Shown: positions 24,444 through 35,044 of the stretch, piece after piece
Position numbering within the stretch: the stretch's first letter is position 1
How the letters are laid out: every line of letters starts with the position of its first letter
From: Ferruginibacter sp.
GTDB lineage: Bacteria > Bacteroidota > Bacteroidia > Chitinophagales > Chitinophagaceae
Length of the DNA: 61,140 bases
Assembly (NCBI GenBank): GCA_017983695.1
Contig: JAGOAX010000016.1
Coordinates: 1 to 61,140, forward strand
Direction: 5' to 3'
The notes under the pieces: model-generated
The model's database searches: none
The model's input: the letters and a program-made list of their open reading frames with translations, nothing else
What the model was told of the DNA's origin: nothing
Program-made: the position numbers and the translations under genes

Positions 24444-25598
24444 ATGAAAAAAATAGTAGCGATTGTACTGGTTTCCATTGTTATATTCTCTTGTAATAAC
24501 GGAGATAGTAAAGGAAAATTTACCGTAAATGGGCAATTAAAAAATACGCCTGATCAAAAAGTATTTTTAGAAGAATTATATTTTAATCAGAAAGATCCTG
24601 AAGTAATTGATACTGCCGAAATTAAAAACGGCAGGTTTGTATTGAATGGTCTTGCTGCCGAAGAAGGTATTTACAGAATACGCCTGGAAAAATTAAACCG
24701 TGGTTTTCTTTTTATAAATGATAACAGCAGTATTGATTTTACTGCCGACTTAAATGATGTGAGTTTAAAAGGGCCTTCGTTTTCATCTGCAGCAAACAGC
24801 TCTTTAAAAAATTTCATCAGCATTAACGACAGCCTGATGAAACAAATTCAGGACGCTGCAGCCACCTTAAATCAGTTACAACAAAGTGGCGCAAACCAAA
24901 CTGACAGCATTGTTGTAGCAACAGAAACAAATTTTAATAATGCTAAAGAAGCCATGACCAAATTTTGCTTTCAATATGCAGATACGGTTAAAAGCCCGGC
25001 CCTGGCATTATTTACCACCACAGCTGCACCTGTTGAGATAGAAAAATTTCAGGCTCCGCTGAAAAAATTAGCAGAACGCTTCTCTACCCATAGCGGTATT
25101 GTGGCTGTAAATAATTTTGTAAAGCAGCAGGTAATTGCAAAACAGCAACCTCAGCAACAAGCTGCGCCGCAGGGTAATATAGCAATCGGTAGCATGGCCC
25201 CGGATATTACCATGAATGATGTGAATGATAAACCATTTTCGTTAAGCCAGTTAAAAGGTAAATATGTACTGGTAGATTTTTGGGCTAGCTGGTGTGGGCC
25301 CTGCCGAGGCGAAAATCCTAATGTTGTTGCTGCATACAATCAGTTTAAAGATAAAAATTTTACGGTGCTGGGTGTATCCCTGGATAAGGACAAAGCATCA
25401 TGGTTAAAAGCTATTAAAGATGATGGTTTAACCTGGCCACATATCAGTGATTTAAAATTCTGGAGTAGCGCCGCTGTACCATTATATGGTTTAGATGGTA
25501 TTCCTTACAATGTATTGGTTGACCCCCAGGGAAAAATTATAGCCGATAATTTAAGAGGCAGTGCTTTGGAAGATAAGTTGAAAGAATTATTGAAATAA
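24444..25598 (+). CDS. TlpA-like thioredoxin lipoprotein with DUF4369-type domain
   Basis: A 384-residue protein with a lipobox (VIFSC, Cys near 17). A DUF4369-like beta domain follows (about 25-115: FTVNGQLKNTPDQKVFLEELY), then a helical middle part with a Gln/Ala-rich linker, and a C-terminal TlpA/AhpC-type thioredoxin domain (about 245-384). The active site is WCGPC in VDFWASWCGPCRGENP, and the cis-Pro motif is GIPYNVLVDPQG. It should act as a membrane-tethered periplasmic disulphide reductase. No Lys-Asp/Glu surface-export signal follows the lipid Cys (NNGDSK), so it probably faces the periplasm. Confidence 0.9.
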   Translation: MKKIVAIVLVSIVIFSCNNGDSKGKFTVNGQLKNTPDQKVFLEELYFNQKDPEVIDTAEIKNGRFVLNGLAAEEGIYRIRLEKLNRGFLFINDNSSIDFTADLNDVSLKGPSFSSAANSSLKNFISINDSLMKQIQDAAATLNQLQQSGANQTDSIVVATETNFNNAKEAMTKFCFQYADTVKSPALALFTTTAAPVEIEKFQAPLKKLAERFSTHSGIVAVNNFVKQQVIAKQQPQQQAAPQGNIAIGSMAPDITMNDVNDKPFSLSQLKGKYVLVDFWASWCGPCRGENPNVVAAYNQFKDKNFTVLGVSLDKDKASWLKAIKDDGLTWPHISDLKFWSSAAVPLYGLDGIPYNVLVDPQGKIIADNLRGSALEDKLKELLK

Positions 25599-25617
25599 AA
25601 TGAAAGTGAATTAATAA

Positions 25618-25650
25618 AAAAACTCCAATCAAAAAAAGATTGGAGTTTTT
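25618..25650. terminator. Bidirectional terminator between convergent genes
   Basis: A 13-bp stem (AAAAACTCCAATC/GATTGGAGTTTTT) with an A-rich 7-nt loop. It serves the TlpA-like gene on the plus strand and the SusD gene, which ends at 25670, on the minus strand. Confidence 0.75.
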
Positions 25651-25669
25651 TTTATGCTTACAATTTTAA

Positions 25670-27160
25670 TTACGGGTTTTGTACTGTATTGGGGTTTCCC
25701 TGTATTTCGGAAGTAGGAATTGAGAACACCCACAAATCACTTGCAGAAGGTGCAGGCACCTGCAATACACCACCAACTGAAGCGGATACAAGGTTAGGTA
25801 CTACCGTTCTATCTAAAGGTTGATTCAACCTCTTTAAATCAAACCACCTGTGACCTTCGGCCCAAAACTCTACTCTTCTATGTACCATTATTTCATCAAT
25901 CAGAGCCTGACCAGTATTAGTGCTAAGTGTATAGCTTGGGTCTCTGTTTACAGCTAAAGTAAGCAAAGCTGCCTTTGCCTGAGCTTCATTGGCTCCTCCA
26001 ATTCTTGCATTGGCCTCAGCAATAATCAAATACATTTCTGCCAATCTTATATATGGCACATCACCAATAGTGGGCAGATTTCTAATAGAAAATTTTCTGC
26101 TCATATATGGTGTACGTGCAAAAGCAGTTGAAGGAAGAGGAAAATTGGTTGCAGTAGGCGCAGGTTCCCACATTTTTTTCCTGACATCTGTTGCGGTTAT
26201 TAAATTGTATAATGCCTGATTAATTCTTTTAGGCGTACCCCTTATATAAGTAGTATTACCATTGTAAGAAATTTGCGCCAAGTAAGAACCAAAGGTATCG
26301 CCCTGATCATCTTGAATAAAAGCCCCCCATATCCATTCAGGGTTGTTAATATCATTAAACCCAGCCTGATATTGTGTATTACTCATTAAAGAAAACCCAC
26401 CTAAGGTAAGTACCTGGTTAGCATACTGAGCAGCAGTTGCCCATTTTTGCTGTACTAATGCCACCCTTGCCCAAATGGAATAAGCAGCTCTCAGTGAAAG
26501 ATGCGACTTATTTCTTGGGGCAGAGCCTGTTCCAAAAGCTGCAACTGCATCCGTTAAATCTTTATTGATTTGTGTATAAACTTCTTCTACTGTAGACCTT
26601 GGTAACTGAATTTGTTTAGATGACAAGGGCATTGAAACCCCTAACTGAGAGTTGGTAGTACTTGCATCATATCTTTTAGCATAAATCTGTACCAAGTAAA
26701 AATATGACCATGCCCTCATCGTTAATGCTTCTGCTTTCAGGCGACTTCTATCTGCCGGTGTACCAGCAGCATTATCAGCATTTTCAATGATTGCATTTGC
26801 ATTACCAATACAACGGTAATACATACGGAAAGGATACGCACAGTATGAGTTGTCTGGATTTTTTTGATTTAACCAGCCTCCTGCACCATTACTAGGTGAG
26901 TACCAATTGGCTACTGCCTGATGCACATCTTCACCCATAAAATCTGTCATTAACATCACACCACCTTGTCCGGGTGTGTTTTGATTATCGAAGCGGCTAT
27001 ACAAATACCTGTAAATACCATTCATAACAGTTTCACCATTTGCAACCGTGGTAAAAGCATCCGTCTCTGCTACTGCATTGGTGGGGCTTGCATCAAGAAA
27101 TTCTTTTTTACAACTTGCCAAAAACATTAAGGCAGAGACTGCGATTATTATCTTCTTCAT
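25670..27160 (-). CDS. SusD/RagB-family nutrient-binding lipoprotein (pair 1)
   Basis: A 496-residue SusD-like outer-membrane lipoprotein. The lipobox is FLASC, followed by KKEFLD, a Bacteroidota-type export signal that predicts display on the cell surface. SusD-type TPR helices occur in the first half, and the C-terminal block has the usual EIMVHRRVEFWAEGHRWFDLKRLNQP. SusD proteins cap the SusC channel and bind oligosaccharide or peptide ligands. It follows its SusC partner by 24 bases in one operon. No glycosidase or sensor gene is adjacent, so the substrate is open. Confidence 0.92.
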   Translation of the reverse strand: MKKIIIAVSALMFLASCKKEFLDASPTNAVAETDAFTTVANGETVMNGIYRYLYSRFDNQNTPGQGGVMLMTDFMGEDVHQAVANWYSPSNGAGGWLNQKNPDNSYCAYPFRMYYRCIGNANAIIENADNAAGTPADRSRLKAEALTMRAWSYFYLVQIYAKRYDASTTNSQLGVSMPLSSKQIQLPRSTVEEVYTQINKDLTDAVAAFGTGSAPRNKSHLSLRAAYSIWARVALVQQKWATAAQYANQVLTLGGFSLMSNTQYQAGFNDINNPEWIWGAFIQDDQGDTFGSYLAQISYNGNTTYIRGTPKRINQALYNLITATDVRKKMWEPAPTATNFPLPSTAFARTPYMSRKFSIRNLPTIGDVPYIRLAEMYLIIAEANARIGGANEAQAKAALLTLAVNRDPSYTLSTNTGQALIDEIMVHRRVEFWAEGHRWFDLKRLNQPLDRTVVPNLVSASVGGVLQVPAPSASDLWVFSIPTSEIQGNPNTVQNP

Positions 27161-27184
27161 TTTATTTAAATTAATTGTAGTTTA

Positions 27185-30100
27185 TTAAAAGTTCATATTT
27201 AATCCGGCATTAACAAGCCTGTTTGGCGTATAAACCGGACTATTAGTTCCGTTAAATGATTCTGCAGGATTTAAACCCTGGCGCTTCGATAGTATAAAAA
27301 TATTTTCACCACCAACAAAAACTCTTAAATTTTCTACTTTCAATTTGCTGGTTATTGATTTTGGCACCATATAAGTTAGAGACATATTCCTTAAGTTTAA
27401 ATAGCTGGCATCAATCAAGAAGCGGTCAGACTGCGAATTAAATCTTGCATTTGTTTGGTTAATGTCAAGCCTTGGTATTGATGTAATATCACCTGGGTTT
27501 TTCCATGCCTTTAATGCATCTACATGAAGGGCATTACCAAAACCAACGCCCATTAAGCCTGCATAATTTCCATCATAAAACTTACCCCCAACCTGATAAT
27601 TTAAAAGGAAGGAAAGTGATACATTATGAAAAGTGAAAGTATTGCTGATAGAGCCAAAATGTTTAGGAATAGCAGTACCAGCATAACCAAACTCAGCATT
27701 GGTAGGGTTGGTGGTTAATTTTTCTCCCTTAGAACCAGTACGTAAATCTGTTGTGCTTGCAGCATTAGCATAAAACAAACCTGCGCCATCTGTGGGGTCT
27801 ACTCCGTACCATTGGCGCAAATAGAATGCAAAAATATCTCTGCCTACTTCTAATCGCTTGGTACCACTTGTAATTGGAGCATTATTATTGGGCAACTTGG
27901 TAATTTCATTTTTTAAACTTGTAACATTAAATTGAACATCCCAATTAAAGCTTTTATATTTTACAACATCTAAATTTAATTGAAGCTCAACTCCCTTGTT
28001 AGACATTGTTCCAATATTTCTGGTTATAGTTGTAATTACAGAACTAAGACCCTGAGGAACATCAAATAATAACTCAGAAGAACCTCTGTCAAAATATTCA
28101 ACAGAACCGGATATTCTATTTTTTAAAAAACCAAACTCCAGACCCACATTTTTGCTAATGTTCACCTCCCAGGTAAGATCAGGATTATTTAGTCTTGTAG
28201 CTAATATACCTGGTTCGGCAGCATTATTAAATCCTAAGCCATAAAGTGCCTGATACTCAAAATAACTATCCAAAGCATCGTTTCCTACAGTGCCGTAAGA
28301 CGTTCTTAGTTTTAAAAAATTAATCCAATTGGCGTTTTTAAGGAACTTTTCTTTGCTAAGTACCCATGCGCCCCCTACAGAGTAAAAATCGCCCCATCTT
28401 GATTTTGGAGAAAATCTTGAAGATGCATCTCTGCGATACGATACTTCCAGATTAAACCTGCTATCATAACTGTAATTAAACCTTGATAAATACGCTTCCC
28501 TTTTTAGATTATTTTCATTGCTGGTAGCTTGGGTGGCTGTTACAAAATTTACTAATTGTATATTACCGTCAGCAATCGAACCTGTCCTTTCTGCTGTTAA
28601 AAACTCATCAATAGTTTTACTACTTTCATGCCCTGCCAAAATAGCAAAATCATGTAAGCGAATTTTTTTACTGTAGTTTAATAATTGGTTTAAAGTAATT
28701 GTTCTAAACTCGTTAGAAGTTAAAGTAGCTCTTCCGCCAGGGGTAACACCATCACCCACCACTTTATTCTGGAAAGTATTAGCCCTTGCATTATTTAAAT
28801 CTATACCTGCATTGGTTGTAAAAGTTAAGCCTTTAGCCAGTTTAGCTTCAAGGAATGTACGAGCAATTACACTATTGCGCTTACTTAAGCGCTTATTCAG
28901 TAAAGTTTCAAGAATAATATGTCTGCCGGGTGATGCACCAGATGGCCTGTTTATGGCACCGGGGTGCAAACCATAATCGTACCATTGTTCCCCCGCACTA
29001 TTAAAAATTGGCTGACCTGTTGTTGTATATGCCCTTACCGGGAATATAGGCCCCATTCCTCTGGCAAAAACAAAGGGGTTTACAAAAGTATTTGATCCAT
29101 CCCCTGCTGCTTGGTTAGTATTTACTATAGCTGCCGTAACATTAATTCCGGTTTTCAACCATTCTTTTACCTGACTATTTACGGCGATTCTTGCGTTAAC
29201 TCGTTTAAAGTCTGATTCAATTACAAACCCTTTATCAGTTAAATAATTCAACGAAAAAAAGTAATCTGATTTACCGACCTTAGAAGAAATGCTAAAACCC
29301 ACTTCGTTTCTCGGGCCATTTCTTTCAAGAGGAGAATACCAATCAAAATCGTTGTATAACAGCGTTGCATTAGGGTTTAGCTTTCCATCTAAACCTACCA
29401 CCTGATTGCCTGGTACATTAAAGGGATTATAAATAAGATTAGTAGCAACAGTGTTGGATGCGGTTTGAGCAGCAACAGCAGCTGTAGCTCCTGTTCCAGT
29501 TACAGGGAATTGAGCGCCATTTTTAATACCCTGCCAAATTAAGGGGTAGTATTGTAATGTGTTAACTTTATCATATTCACCAATGCCCCGGCTGGAAATA
29601 CCGTAGTTAGTATATAAATTAATACGTGGTGCCGCTGTTTTTCCTTTTTTAGTAGTAATCATTACCACACCGTTTGCCGCTCTTGCTCCATATAGTGCCG
29701 TAGAAGATGCATCTTTTAATAATGAAATACTTTCAATATCATTAGTGTTAATATCGCCTATAAAACCGCCGTATGGAAAGCCATCAACTACATAAAGCGG
29801 TTCTGAACTGGCATTTATAGAACCAAAACCTCTGATTCTTATAGCAGCGCCACTGCCGGGCTGACCATTACCAGAGGTAGCAGCAATACCAGGAGCTGCG
29901 CCGGCCAATGCCTGAGATATATTGCTAACTGGTCTTTCTAATAAATCATCAGCATTAATACCGGCTACGGAGCCAGTAAGAGAGCTCTTTTTTTGCGTTC
30001 CGTAAGCTACCACAACAACCTCATCTAATTTAGTATCTTTATCTTTAAGTGAAATATTTGCCATACCAGATGTCGGAATACCAAGTGATGCGGTTTCAAA

Positions 30101-30331
30101 ATTAATATTACTGAAGATTAAACGGGTGCCTTTTGAAATGGATATTGTGTACATACCATTTTTATCGGTTTGCGTCCCCACTTTGCCCCCGGCTATTGTA
30201 ATGGAAACCGCTTCAATCGGATTCCCTTTTTCATCAGTTACTTTACCGGTTACCGTGCGGTTTTGTGAACTGGCAGAAAAGGCAAAAAATGCCAATGCCA
30301 GAATACTTAGAAGCGTTTTTCTCATTTGCAT
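27185..30331 (-). CDS. SusC/RagA-family TonB-dependent outer-membrane transporter (pair 1)
   Basis: A 1048-residue receptor. A signal peptide (about 1-22) is followed by a carboxypeptidase-like regulatory domain (NRTVTGKVTDEKGNPIEAVSI). The TonB-box/plug domain comes next (VVVAYGTQKKSSLTGSVAGI, with the SusC signature PLYVVDGFPY), and then a 22-strand barrel. The C-terminus ends with aromatic Phe (GLNMNF), as expected for barrel insertion. It imports ligands captured by the SusD partner, powered by TonB/ExbBD. Start is ATG 30331 or the in-frame ATG two codons later. Its 5' region is identical over 45 bases to that of the second SusC gene. Confidence 0.94.
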   Translation of the reverse strand: MQMRKTLLSILALAFFAFSASSQNRTVTGKVTDEKGNPIEAVSITIAGGKVGTQTDKNGMYTISISKGTRLIFSNINFETASLGIPTSGMANISLKDKDTKLDEVVVVAYGTQKKSSLTGSVAGINADDLLERPVSNISQALAGAAPGIAATSGNGQPGSGAAIRIRGFGSINASSEPLYVVDGFPYGGFIGDINTNDIESISLLKDASSTALYGARAANGVVMITTKKGKTAAPRINLYTNYGISSRGIGEYDKVNTLQYYPLIWQGIKNGAQFPVTGTGATAAVAAQTASNTVATNLIYNPFNVPGNQVVGLDGKLNPNATLLYNDFDWYSPLERNGPRNEVGFSISSKVGKSDYFFSLNYLTDKGFVIESDFKRVNARIAVNSQVKEWLKTGINVTAAIVNTNQAAGDGSNTFVNPFVFARGMGPIFPVRAYTTTGQPIFNSAGEQWYDYGLHPGAINRPSGASPGRHIILETLLNKRLSKRNSVIARTFLEAKLAKGLTFTTNAGIDLNNARANTFQNKVVGDGVTPGGRATLTSNEFRTITLNQLLNYSKKIRLHDFAILAGHESSKTIDEFLTAERTGSIADGNIQLVNFVTATQATSNENNLKREAYLSRFNYSYDSRFNLEVSYRRDASSRFSPKSRWGDFYSVGGAWVLSKEKFLKNANWINFLKLRTSYGTVGNDALDSYFEYQALYGLGFNNAAEPGILATRLNNPDLTWEVNISKNVGLEFGFLKNRISGSVEYFDRGSSELLFDVPQGLSSVITTITRNIGTMSNKGVELQLNLDVVKYKSFNWDVQFNVTSLKNEITKLPNNNAPITSGTKRLEVGRDIFAFYLRQWYGVDPTDGAGLFYANAASTTDLRTGSKGEKLTTNPTNAEFGYAGTAIPKHFGSISNTFTFHNVSLSFLLNYQVGGKFYDGNYAGLMGVGFGNALHVDALKAWKNPGDITSIPRLDINQTNARFNSQSDRFLIDASYLNLRNMSLTYMVPKSITSKLKVENLRVFVGGENIFILSKRQGLNPAESFNGTNSPVYTPNRLVNAGLNMNF

Positions 30332-30360
30332 ATTAGTTTAATGTTAAAACAAAGATAATC
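30316..30360 (-). promoter_or_regulatory. SusC-1 promoter/leader, shared with SusC-2
   Basis: These 45 bases are identical to 35029-35073. They include the start codon region and, on the minus strand, a -7 box TATCTTTG (30350-30357) 18 bases before the ATG. The two transporter operons are therefore likely to be expressed from the same type of promoter. Confidence 0.6.
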
Positions 30361-30542
30361 CTTACAGTTTGTTTTTGTTAAAACAAAGGACAAATTTTAA
30401 ATAGTTTTAGCTGCCTCCGATTTTATTATTGTATTACTTCAAAACCAAATATACTTTTACTTTTAAGAGCCGGTATTACACAATAGTTTTACCACTGCAT
30501 AAAAAATACTAAAATTAGGATCAGAAAAAGAAGTATTAAAAT

Positions 30543-30574
30543 AAAGAAAGCCCCGAAGTATCGGGGCTTTCTTT
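30543..30574 (-). terminator. Terminator after SusD-2
   Basis: A 14-bp perfect stem (AAAGAAAGCCCCGA and complement) with a 4-nt loop. It lies 21 bases past the SusD-2 stop on the minus strand and has A/T-rich flanks. Confidence 0.75.
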
Positions 30575-30595
30575 TATAAGTTTGTTTATTAATTA

Positions 30596-32005
30596 TTAGT
30601 ACCCTGGATTTTGTTGTGCTTTAATTGTTGGATTGGCATCAGTTTCTACCTGTGGTATTGGCAATAAACGCTTATCGAAAGGATAAGCAATGTTTCTTGC
30701 AGCAGCAGGGAAATTAGTACTTCTAACAATTGCTTGTTTTAAACGATTTTGGTCATGAAAACGGTCGCCTTCAAAAGCAAGTTCTTTTCTTCTTTCCTGT
30801 ATGATATCGCTTACCAAGGCTGCGCCTGTACTGGTGTACCCTGTAAAACTTGCATCTCTTCTTGTAGCCACAAAGTTTAAGAAGGTTCTTGCATTTGTTT
30901 CGTTAACTGGTGCAGAAGCTTCCGCTGCAATCAGATATATATCTGCAAGCCTTATCAACTTGGTATCATCTCTATCAGTTGCAATATTCAAATACTTTCT
31001 AACAAACCAAGCTGGTAAAGATGCTCTTGTGCCTAATTGTAAAACTGCTGTTTTTCTAACATCAGTTGCGGAATATAAATTAGCAAGATCGTCTGAACAT
31101 ATCATATCACCATATCCTGCCTGATTGTAAATATACCCCAGAGCATCAAAAGCAAGATTACCTACTGCATCAGAAGAAACTTCAAATAAAGTTTCAAGTT
31201 TTACAGTGCCTATTGTTGGATTACCCCAATAAGAAGCATAATTAGTTGTAGTTACTGCTGTAAACCCTCCATTATTAATTACATCGTTAGCTGCTGTTAA
31301 AGCAGCTGGCATATCGCCTTTGGTTAAATGCACTTTTGCTTCTAATCCTTTAGCAGCGTATTTACTGAATTGTGAAGTGTTTACGAACAGTGTCATTAAA
31401 GTATATGCCTGTGCTAAATCAGCTAAAATTAGAGTATAAACTTCAGATATTTTAGCTCTTCCTGGTTTTAAATTCTGGTCAAATACTGTTATTATAGGCA
31501 CACCAAGTGCAGTTGGGTCTTGAGTATAAGGTTTTGCAAAAAAACGTACTAAAGTAAAATACGTTAACGCCCTTATTGCATAAGCTTCGCCTTTATACTG
31601 ATTTACATTCGCATTTGCGCCAACAGCAGAATTGATTATGTTGTTGCACCTGAGTATTACATTATACCCCTGCTGCCACATACCCTGTGCATTACCATCA
31701 GTTACATTATGCAAATATTGATTGTAATTGGTATATCTATTGCTGTTCTGTGCCGATTGATAAACATTGTCACCCATAATATCTCCTAAAACAGGTACTG
31801 AACGCCCAAATAAATCAACACCTCTTAAGCCAGCATAAGCGCCACGTAAAGCAACTTGCAAGTCTGCTTCAGACTTTAATGCATCTGCTACGGGTAATGC
31901 TGTATAAGGCTTTAGGTCTAAAAATTCTTTTTTACATGATGAGATCATCAGGCCAAAGCTTAATAAAGCAATAGCTGAAATATGTATTATTTTTTTATTT
32001 TTCAT
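30596..32005 (-). CDS. SusD/RagB-family nutrient-binding lipoprotein (pair 2)
   Basis: A 469-residue SusD-like lipoprotein. The lipobox MISSC is followed by KKEFLD, the same surface-export signature as in pair 1. TPR-like helices (AYAIRALTYFTLVRFFAKPY) and the C-terminal SusD block (DIIQERRKELAFEGDRFHDQNRLKQA) are present. It starts 18 bases after its SusC partner ends. Sequence is clearly different from the pair-1 SusD, so the ligands probably differ. No enzymes accompany it. Confidence 0.92.
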   Translation of the reverse strand: MKNKKIIHISAIALLSFGLMISSCKKEFLDLKPYTALPVADALKSEADLQVALRGAYAGLRGVDLFGRSVPVLGDIMGDNVYQSAQNSNRYTNYNQYLHNVTDGNAQGMWQQGYNVILRCNNIINSAVGANANVNQYKGEAYAIRALTYFTLVRFFAKPYTQDPTALGVPIITVFDQNLKPGRAKISEVYTLILADLAQAYTLMTLFVNTSQFSKYAAKGLEAKVHLTKGDMPAALTAANDVINNGGFTAVTTTNYASYWGNPTIGTVKLETLFEVSSDAVGNLAFDALGYIYNQAGYGDMICSDDLANLYSATDVRKTAVLQLGTRASLPAWFVRKYLNIATDRDDTKLIRLADIYLIAAEASAPVNETNARTFLNFVATRRDASFTGYTSTGAALVSDIIQERRKELAFEGDRFHDQNRLKQAIVRSTNFPAAARNIAYPFDKRLLPIPQVETDANPTIKAQQNPGY

Positions 32006-32023
32006 TTTTTGACAATTTTAATT

Positions 32024-35000
32024 TTAGAAGCCTAAATTTATACCTACTGTAATGGTTTTTGGAATAAAAACTTGTAAATTAGTTTCGTTTGTTACGCCCT
32101 GCTCTGGGTCGAATGCAATATTTTTATCTTTAACCCATGTCCATACATTTGTCCCCCTTACATAAAAATTAGCGCTGCTTAATTTTAGTTTACTAATTAC
32201 TTCTTTGGGTAGTTCATAACCTAATTGAATATTCCTTAAACGTATATAATCTCCTTTGTTCAGGTATCTTGTAGAAAAACTGTTTGCAAGTTTATTCCCA
32301 TTATAAACATATTTTGGAATATCAGTTACGTCTCCGGGATTTTTCCATGCTTCTAACTGGCGTTTTACTTTATTAAATGTGCCATTTGCACCACTGCTTA
32401 AATAAAAACTACCCCATGTATCTCTAACATAATTTCCAGCACTATAGTAAAATTGGGCTTCAAGACTTATACCTTTATACTTAAAAGTATTGGTAAAGCT
32501 TCCAAAATATTTAGGTGATGCCGAACCAAAGGCAACAGTTCTTTGAGCGTTTGCATAAATATTTGTTGTTGAAGATTTCGTATCATCAACATACCATAAT
32601 GGATCTCCATTTGCTGGATCCACGCCAGCATACTGACGCACATAAAAAGTTTGAAAGTCATATCCAACCCTTCTTATAAATACCCCGGAAAGAATATCTT
32701 GATTATTTACTAATGATGTTATTTTATTTTTATTACGGGCATAATTTAAATTAATATTCCACTCAAAGTTTCGTGTAAGAACCGGGGTTGTAATTAAGGT
32801 TAGCTCCACACCACTGTTTTCCATACCACCAATATTTTTTGAAATTGTACCAAAACCACTTGTTAGTGAAAGCGGTTCATTCAATAATAACTGGCTTGTC
32901 TTTCTAACATAGTAATCTGCGGTTAAATTAATCCTGTTCTTTAAAACCGAAACGTCAATTCCCACATTTAAAGGTTTATTTAATTCCCAAGTAAGGTCGG
33001 CATTACCAATTACTGTGGGGGAACTACCAGGTTGTTGGTTGTAGTTTGCACCATAGCCATATAAAGCCCTCCAATCGTAGTTTCCTATTGCTGCATTACC
33101 ATTTAAGCCATAAGAAGCTCTTAGTTTTAACTGGCTAATAAAATTTACGTTCTGTATAAAATTTTCCTCATCAACATTCCATGTTCCGCCAATTGACCAA
33201 AAATTACCATAGCGGTTATTAATACCAAACCTTGAAGATCCGTCCCTTCTAAAACTTCCAGATATTACATATTTGTTTCTAAAGTTTATACTTGCGTCTG
33301 AAATTGCAGATGTAAATGAGTAATCACTTGCATCTTGTTGAGCTGCAATTGGAGTTGCACCAACTGAAGCTACAATTAAATCAGTAGTCGGTGGAAATCC
33401 CTGCGCTTGCACATTCAAGAAATAGCCTTTTGATTTCTGCGCTTCATATCCAACTTTAGCCCTAAAGGTTAAATCTTCACTTTTTAAAATTGATTTGGTA
33501 TAACTCAATAATGTTGTAGAAGTCCAGTTTGTATATCTTGTATATCTTGAAAATGCTCTGCCGCCAGCAGCTAACCCATCTCCATGAAAAGGGTTATTAT
33601 ATTGGTCTTCTTCAAAGTTGTTATAATCTAACCCAAATTGAGAGGATAGTTCGAGACCTTTTAATAATTTATATGTCCCCTTTACATAGCTGCCAATATT
33701 AATTTGATTTAACTGTCTTTTATCTAATCGATTGGTGGCAATTGTATTATGTAAAGAACCCGTTCCAAAATCTGGTGCAGAAATATTTAATGAACCATCT
33801 GCTTTGTAGGGATTTCTTGAAGGCAATAAGAATAATGCACTTAACACGGGGTTACCAAATGCGCCACCAGCTAGTGGAGCATTTTGTTTTACATAACCTG
33901 CTTTAACATTTGCTTCTATTTTTAATTTGTCGGTAGCCTGATTGCTTACTGATAAATTTGAATTGTATCTTTTAAATTTAGATTGTGTAGTTAAACCTTC
34001 CTGCTCAAAATAACCTCCAGATACAAAAAAAGTAGTTTTATCATTTCCGCCACTTGCACTTAAATTAAATTGTTTTTGGCCTGCAGTTTGAGTAACTCCT
34101 TTTAGCCAGTCAAAATCTACATTATTTCCAAAACCAAAACTTGATGTCATGAGTGCATCTGCTGCTGCTGCATTAGCTGCCTGACCGCCATTAATCAACC
34201 CTTGCCGTGTCAAGTCAAAAAATTCTTTTGAATTTAGTGGACGGTATTTTTCGTTATAAAAAGCTATGTCACTTTGGCCAATTTCTGTATCAAACCTAAA
34301 CTTCGTTTTACCTGCTCTGCCTTTTTTTGTAGTAACTAAAATTACACCATTAGCACCTCTTGAGCCATATATTGAGGCAGCGGAGGCATCTTTTAAAACA
34401 GAAATACTTTCGATATCGTTTGGATTAATAGTACTTAAAGCATTTGAAGTAGTACTTAATCTTGATAAATCGCCAGTATTAACGGGTACACCATCAACAA
34501 CCCATAGTGGATCAGCCCCGGCAGAAATTGAACCTATTCCCCTTATCCTAATGTTTTGGGCTGCTCCAGGTTGTCCACTTGCAGCCACCGATTGTAAGCC
34601 GGCGATACCACCTTGCAAAGCTTTATCAATAGAGGTAAAGGGTTTGTTTTCAATATCATCACCTCCAAGTTTAGCAATAGCTCCGGTAACTTCTTTCTTT
34701 TTTTGAACACCATAACCAACCACTACTACTTCTTTAAGACTTTGATCTACAGATTGTAAAAAGGCATTGATGATCCCTTTATTACCAATATTTACTTCTT
34801 GTTCGGCAAGGCCAATAGACGAAAATATTAGTACTTTAGAAGAAGGTGAAACCGTGATGGAAAAGTTACCATCATTATTTGTTGTGGTTCCTGTGCTGGT
34901 ACCTTTAACTACCACGGAAGCATTAGCTACCGGTTTTCCATTAGCGTCTGTAACTTTTCCTGTTACAGTACGATTTTGTGCTGCTAGTTGAGCTGTAATA

Positions 35001-35044
35001 AGTACAGCGCATAGCAACATTGTTAGAATTTTTCTCATTTGCAT
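32024..35044 (-). CDS. SusC/RagA-family TonB-dependent outer-membrane transporter (pair 2)
   Basis: A 1006-residue receptor with the same order as pair 1: signal peptide, regulatory domain (NRTVTGKVTDANGKPVANAS), plug with VVVVGYGVQKKKEVTGAI and PLWVVDGVPVN, then a large barrel ending in Phe (GINLGF). The first residues MQMRK are the same as in pair 1. Divergence of the barrel indicates an old duplication, while the promoter region has stayed identical over 45 bases. Confidence 0.94.
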   Translation of the reverse strand: MQMRKILTMLLCAVLITAQLAAQNRTVTGKVTDANGKPVANASVVVKGTSTGTTTNNDGNFSITVSPSSKVLIFSSIGLAEQEVNIGNKGIINAFLQSVDQSLKEVVVVGYGVQKKKEVTGAIAKLGGDDIENKPFTSIDKALQGGIAGLQSVAASGQPGAAQNIRIRGIGSISAGADPLWVVDGVPVNTGDLSRLSTTSNALSTINPNDIESISVLKDASAASIYGSRGANGVILVTTKKGRAGKTKFRFDTEIGQSDIAFYNEKYRPLNSKEFFDLTRQGLINGGQAANAAAADALMTSSFGFGNNVDFDWLKGVTQTAGQKQFNLSASGGNDKTTFFVSGGYFEQEGLTTQSKFKRYNSNLSVSNQATDKLKIEANVKAGYVKQNAPLAGGAFGNPVLSALFLLPSRNPYKADGSLNISAPDFGTGSLHNTIATNRLDKRQLNQINIGSYVKGTYKLLKGLELSSQFGLDYNNFEEDQYNNPFHGDGLAAGGRAFSRYTRYTNWTSTTLLSYTKSILKSEDLTFRAKVGYEAQKSKGYFLNVQAQGFPPTTDLIVASVGATPIAAQQDASDYSFTSAISDASINFRNKYVISGSFRRDGSSRFGINNRYGNFWSIGGTWNVDEENFIQNVNFISQLKLRASYGLNGNAAIGNYDWRALYGYGANYNQQPGSSPTVIGNADLTWELNKPLNVGIDVSVLKNRINLTADYYVRKTSQLLLNEPLSLTSGFGTISKNIGGMENSGVELTLITTPVLTRNFEWNINLNYARNKNKITSLVNNQDILSGVFIRRVGYDFQTFYVRQYAGVDPANGDPLWYVDDTKSSTTNIYANAQRTVAFGSASPKYFGSFTNTFKYKGISLEAQFYYSAGNYVRDTWGSFYLSSGANGTFNKVKRQLEAWKNPGDVTDIPKYVYNGNKLANSFSTRYLNKGDYIRLRNIQLGYELPKEVISKLKLSSANFYVRGTNVWTWVKDKNIAFDPEQGVTNETNLQVFIPKTITVGINLGF

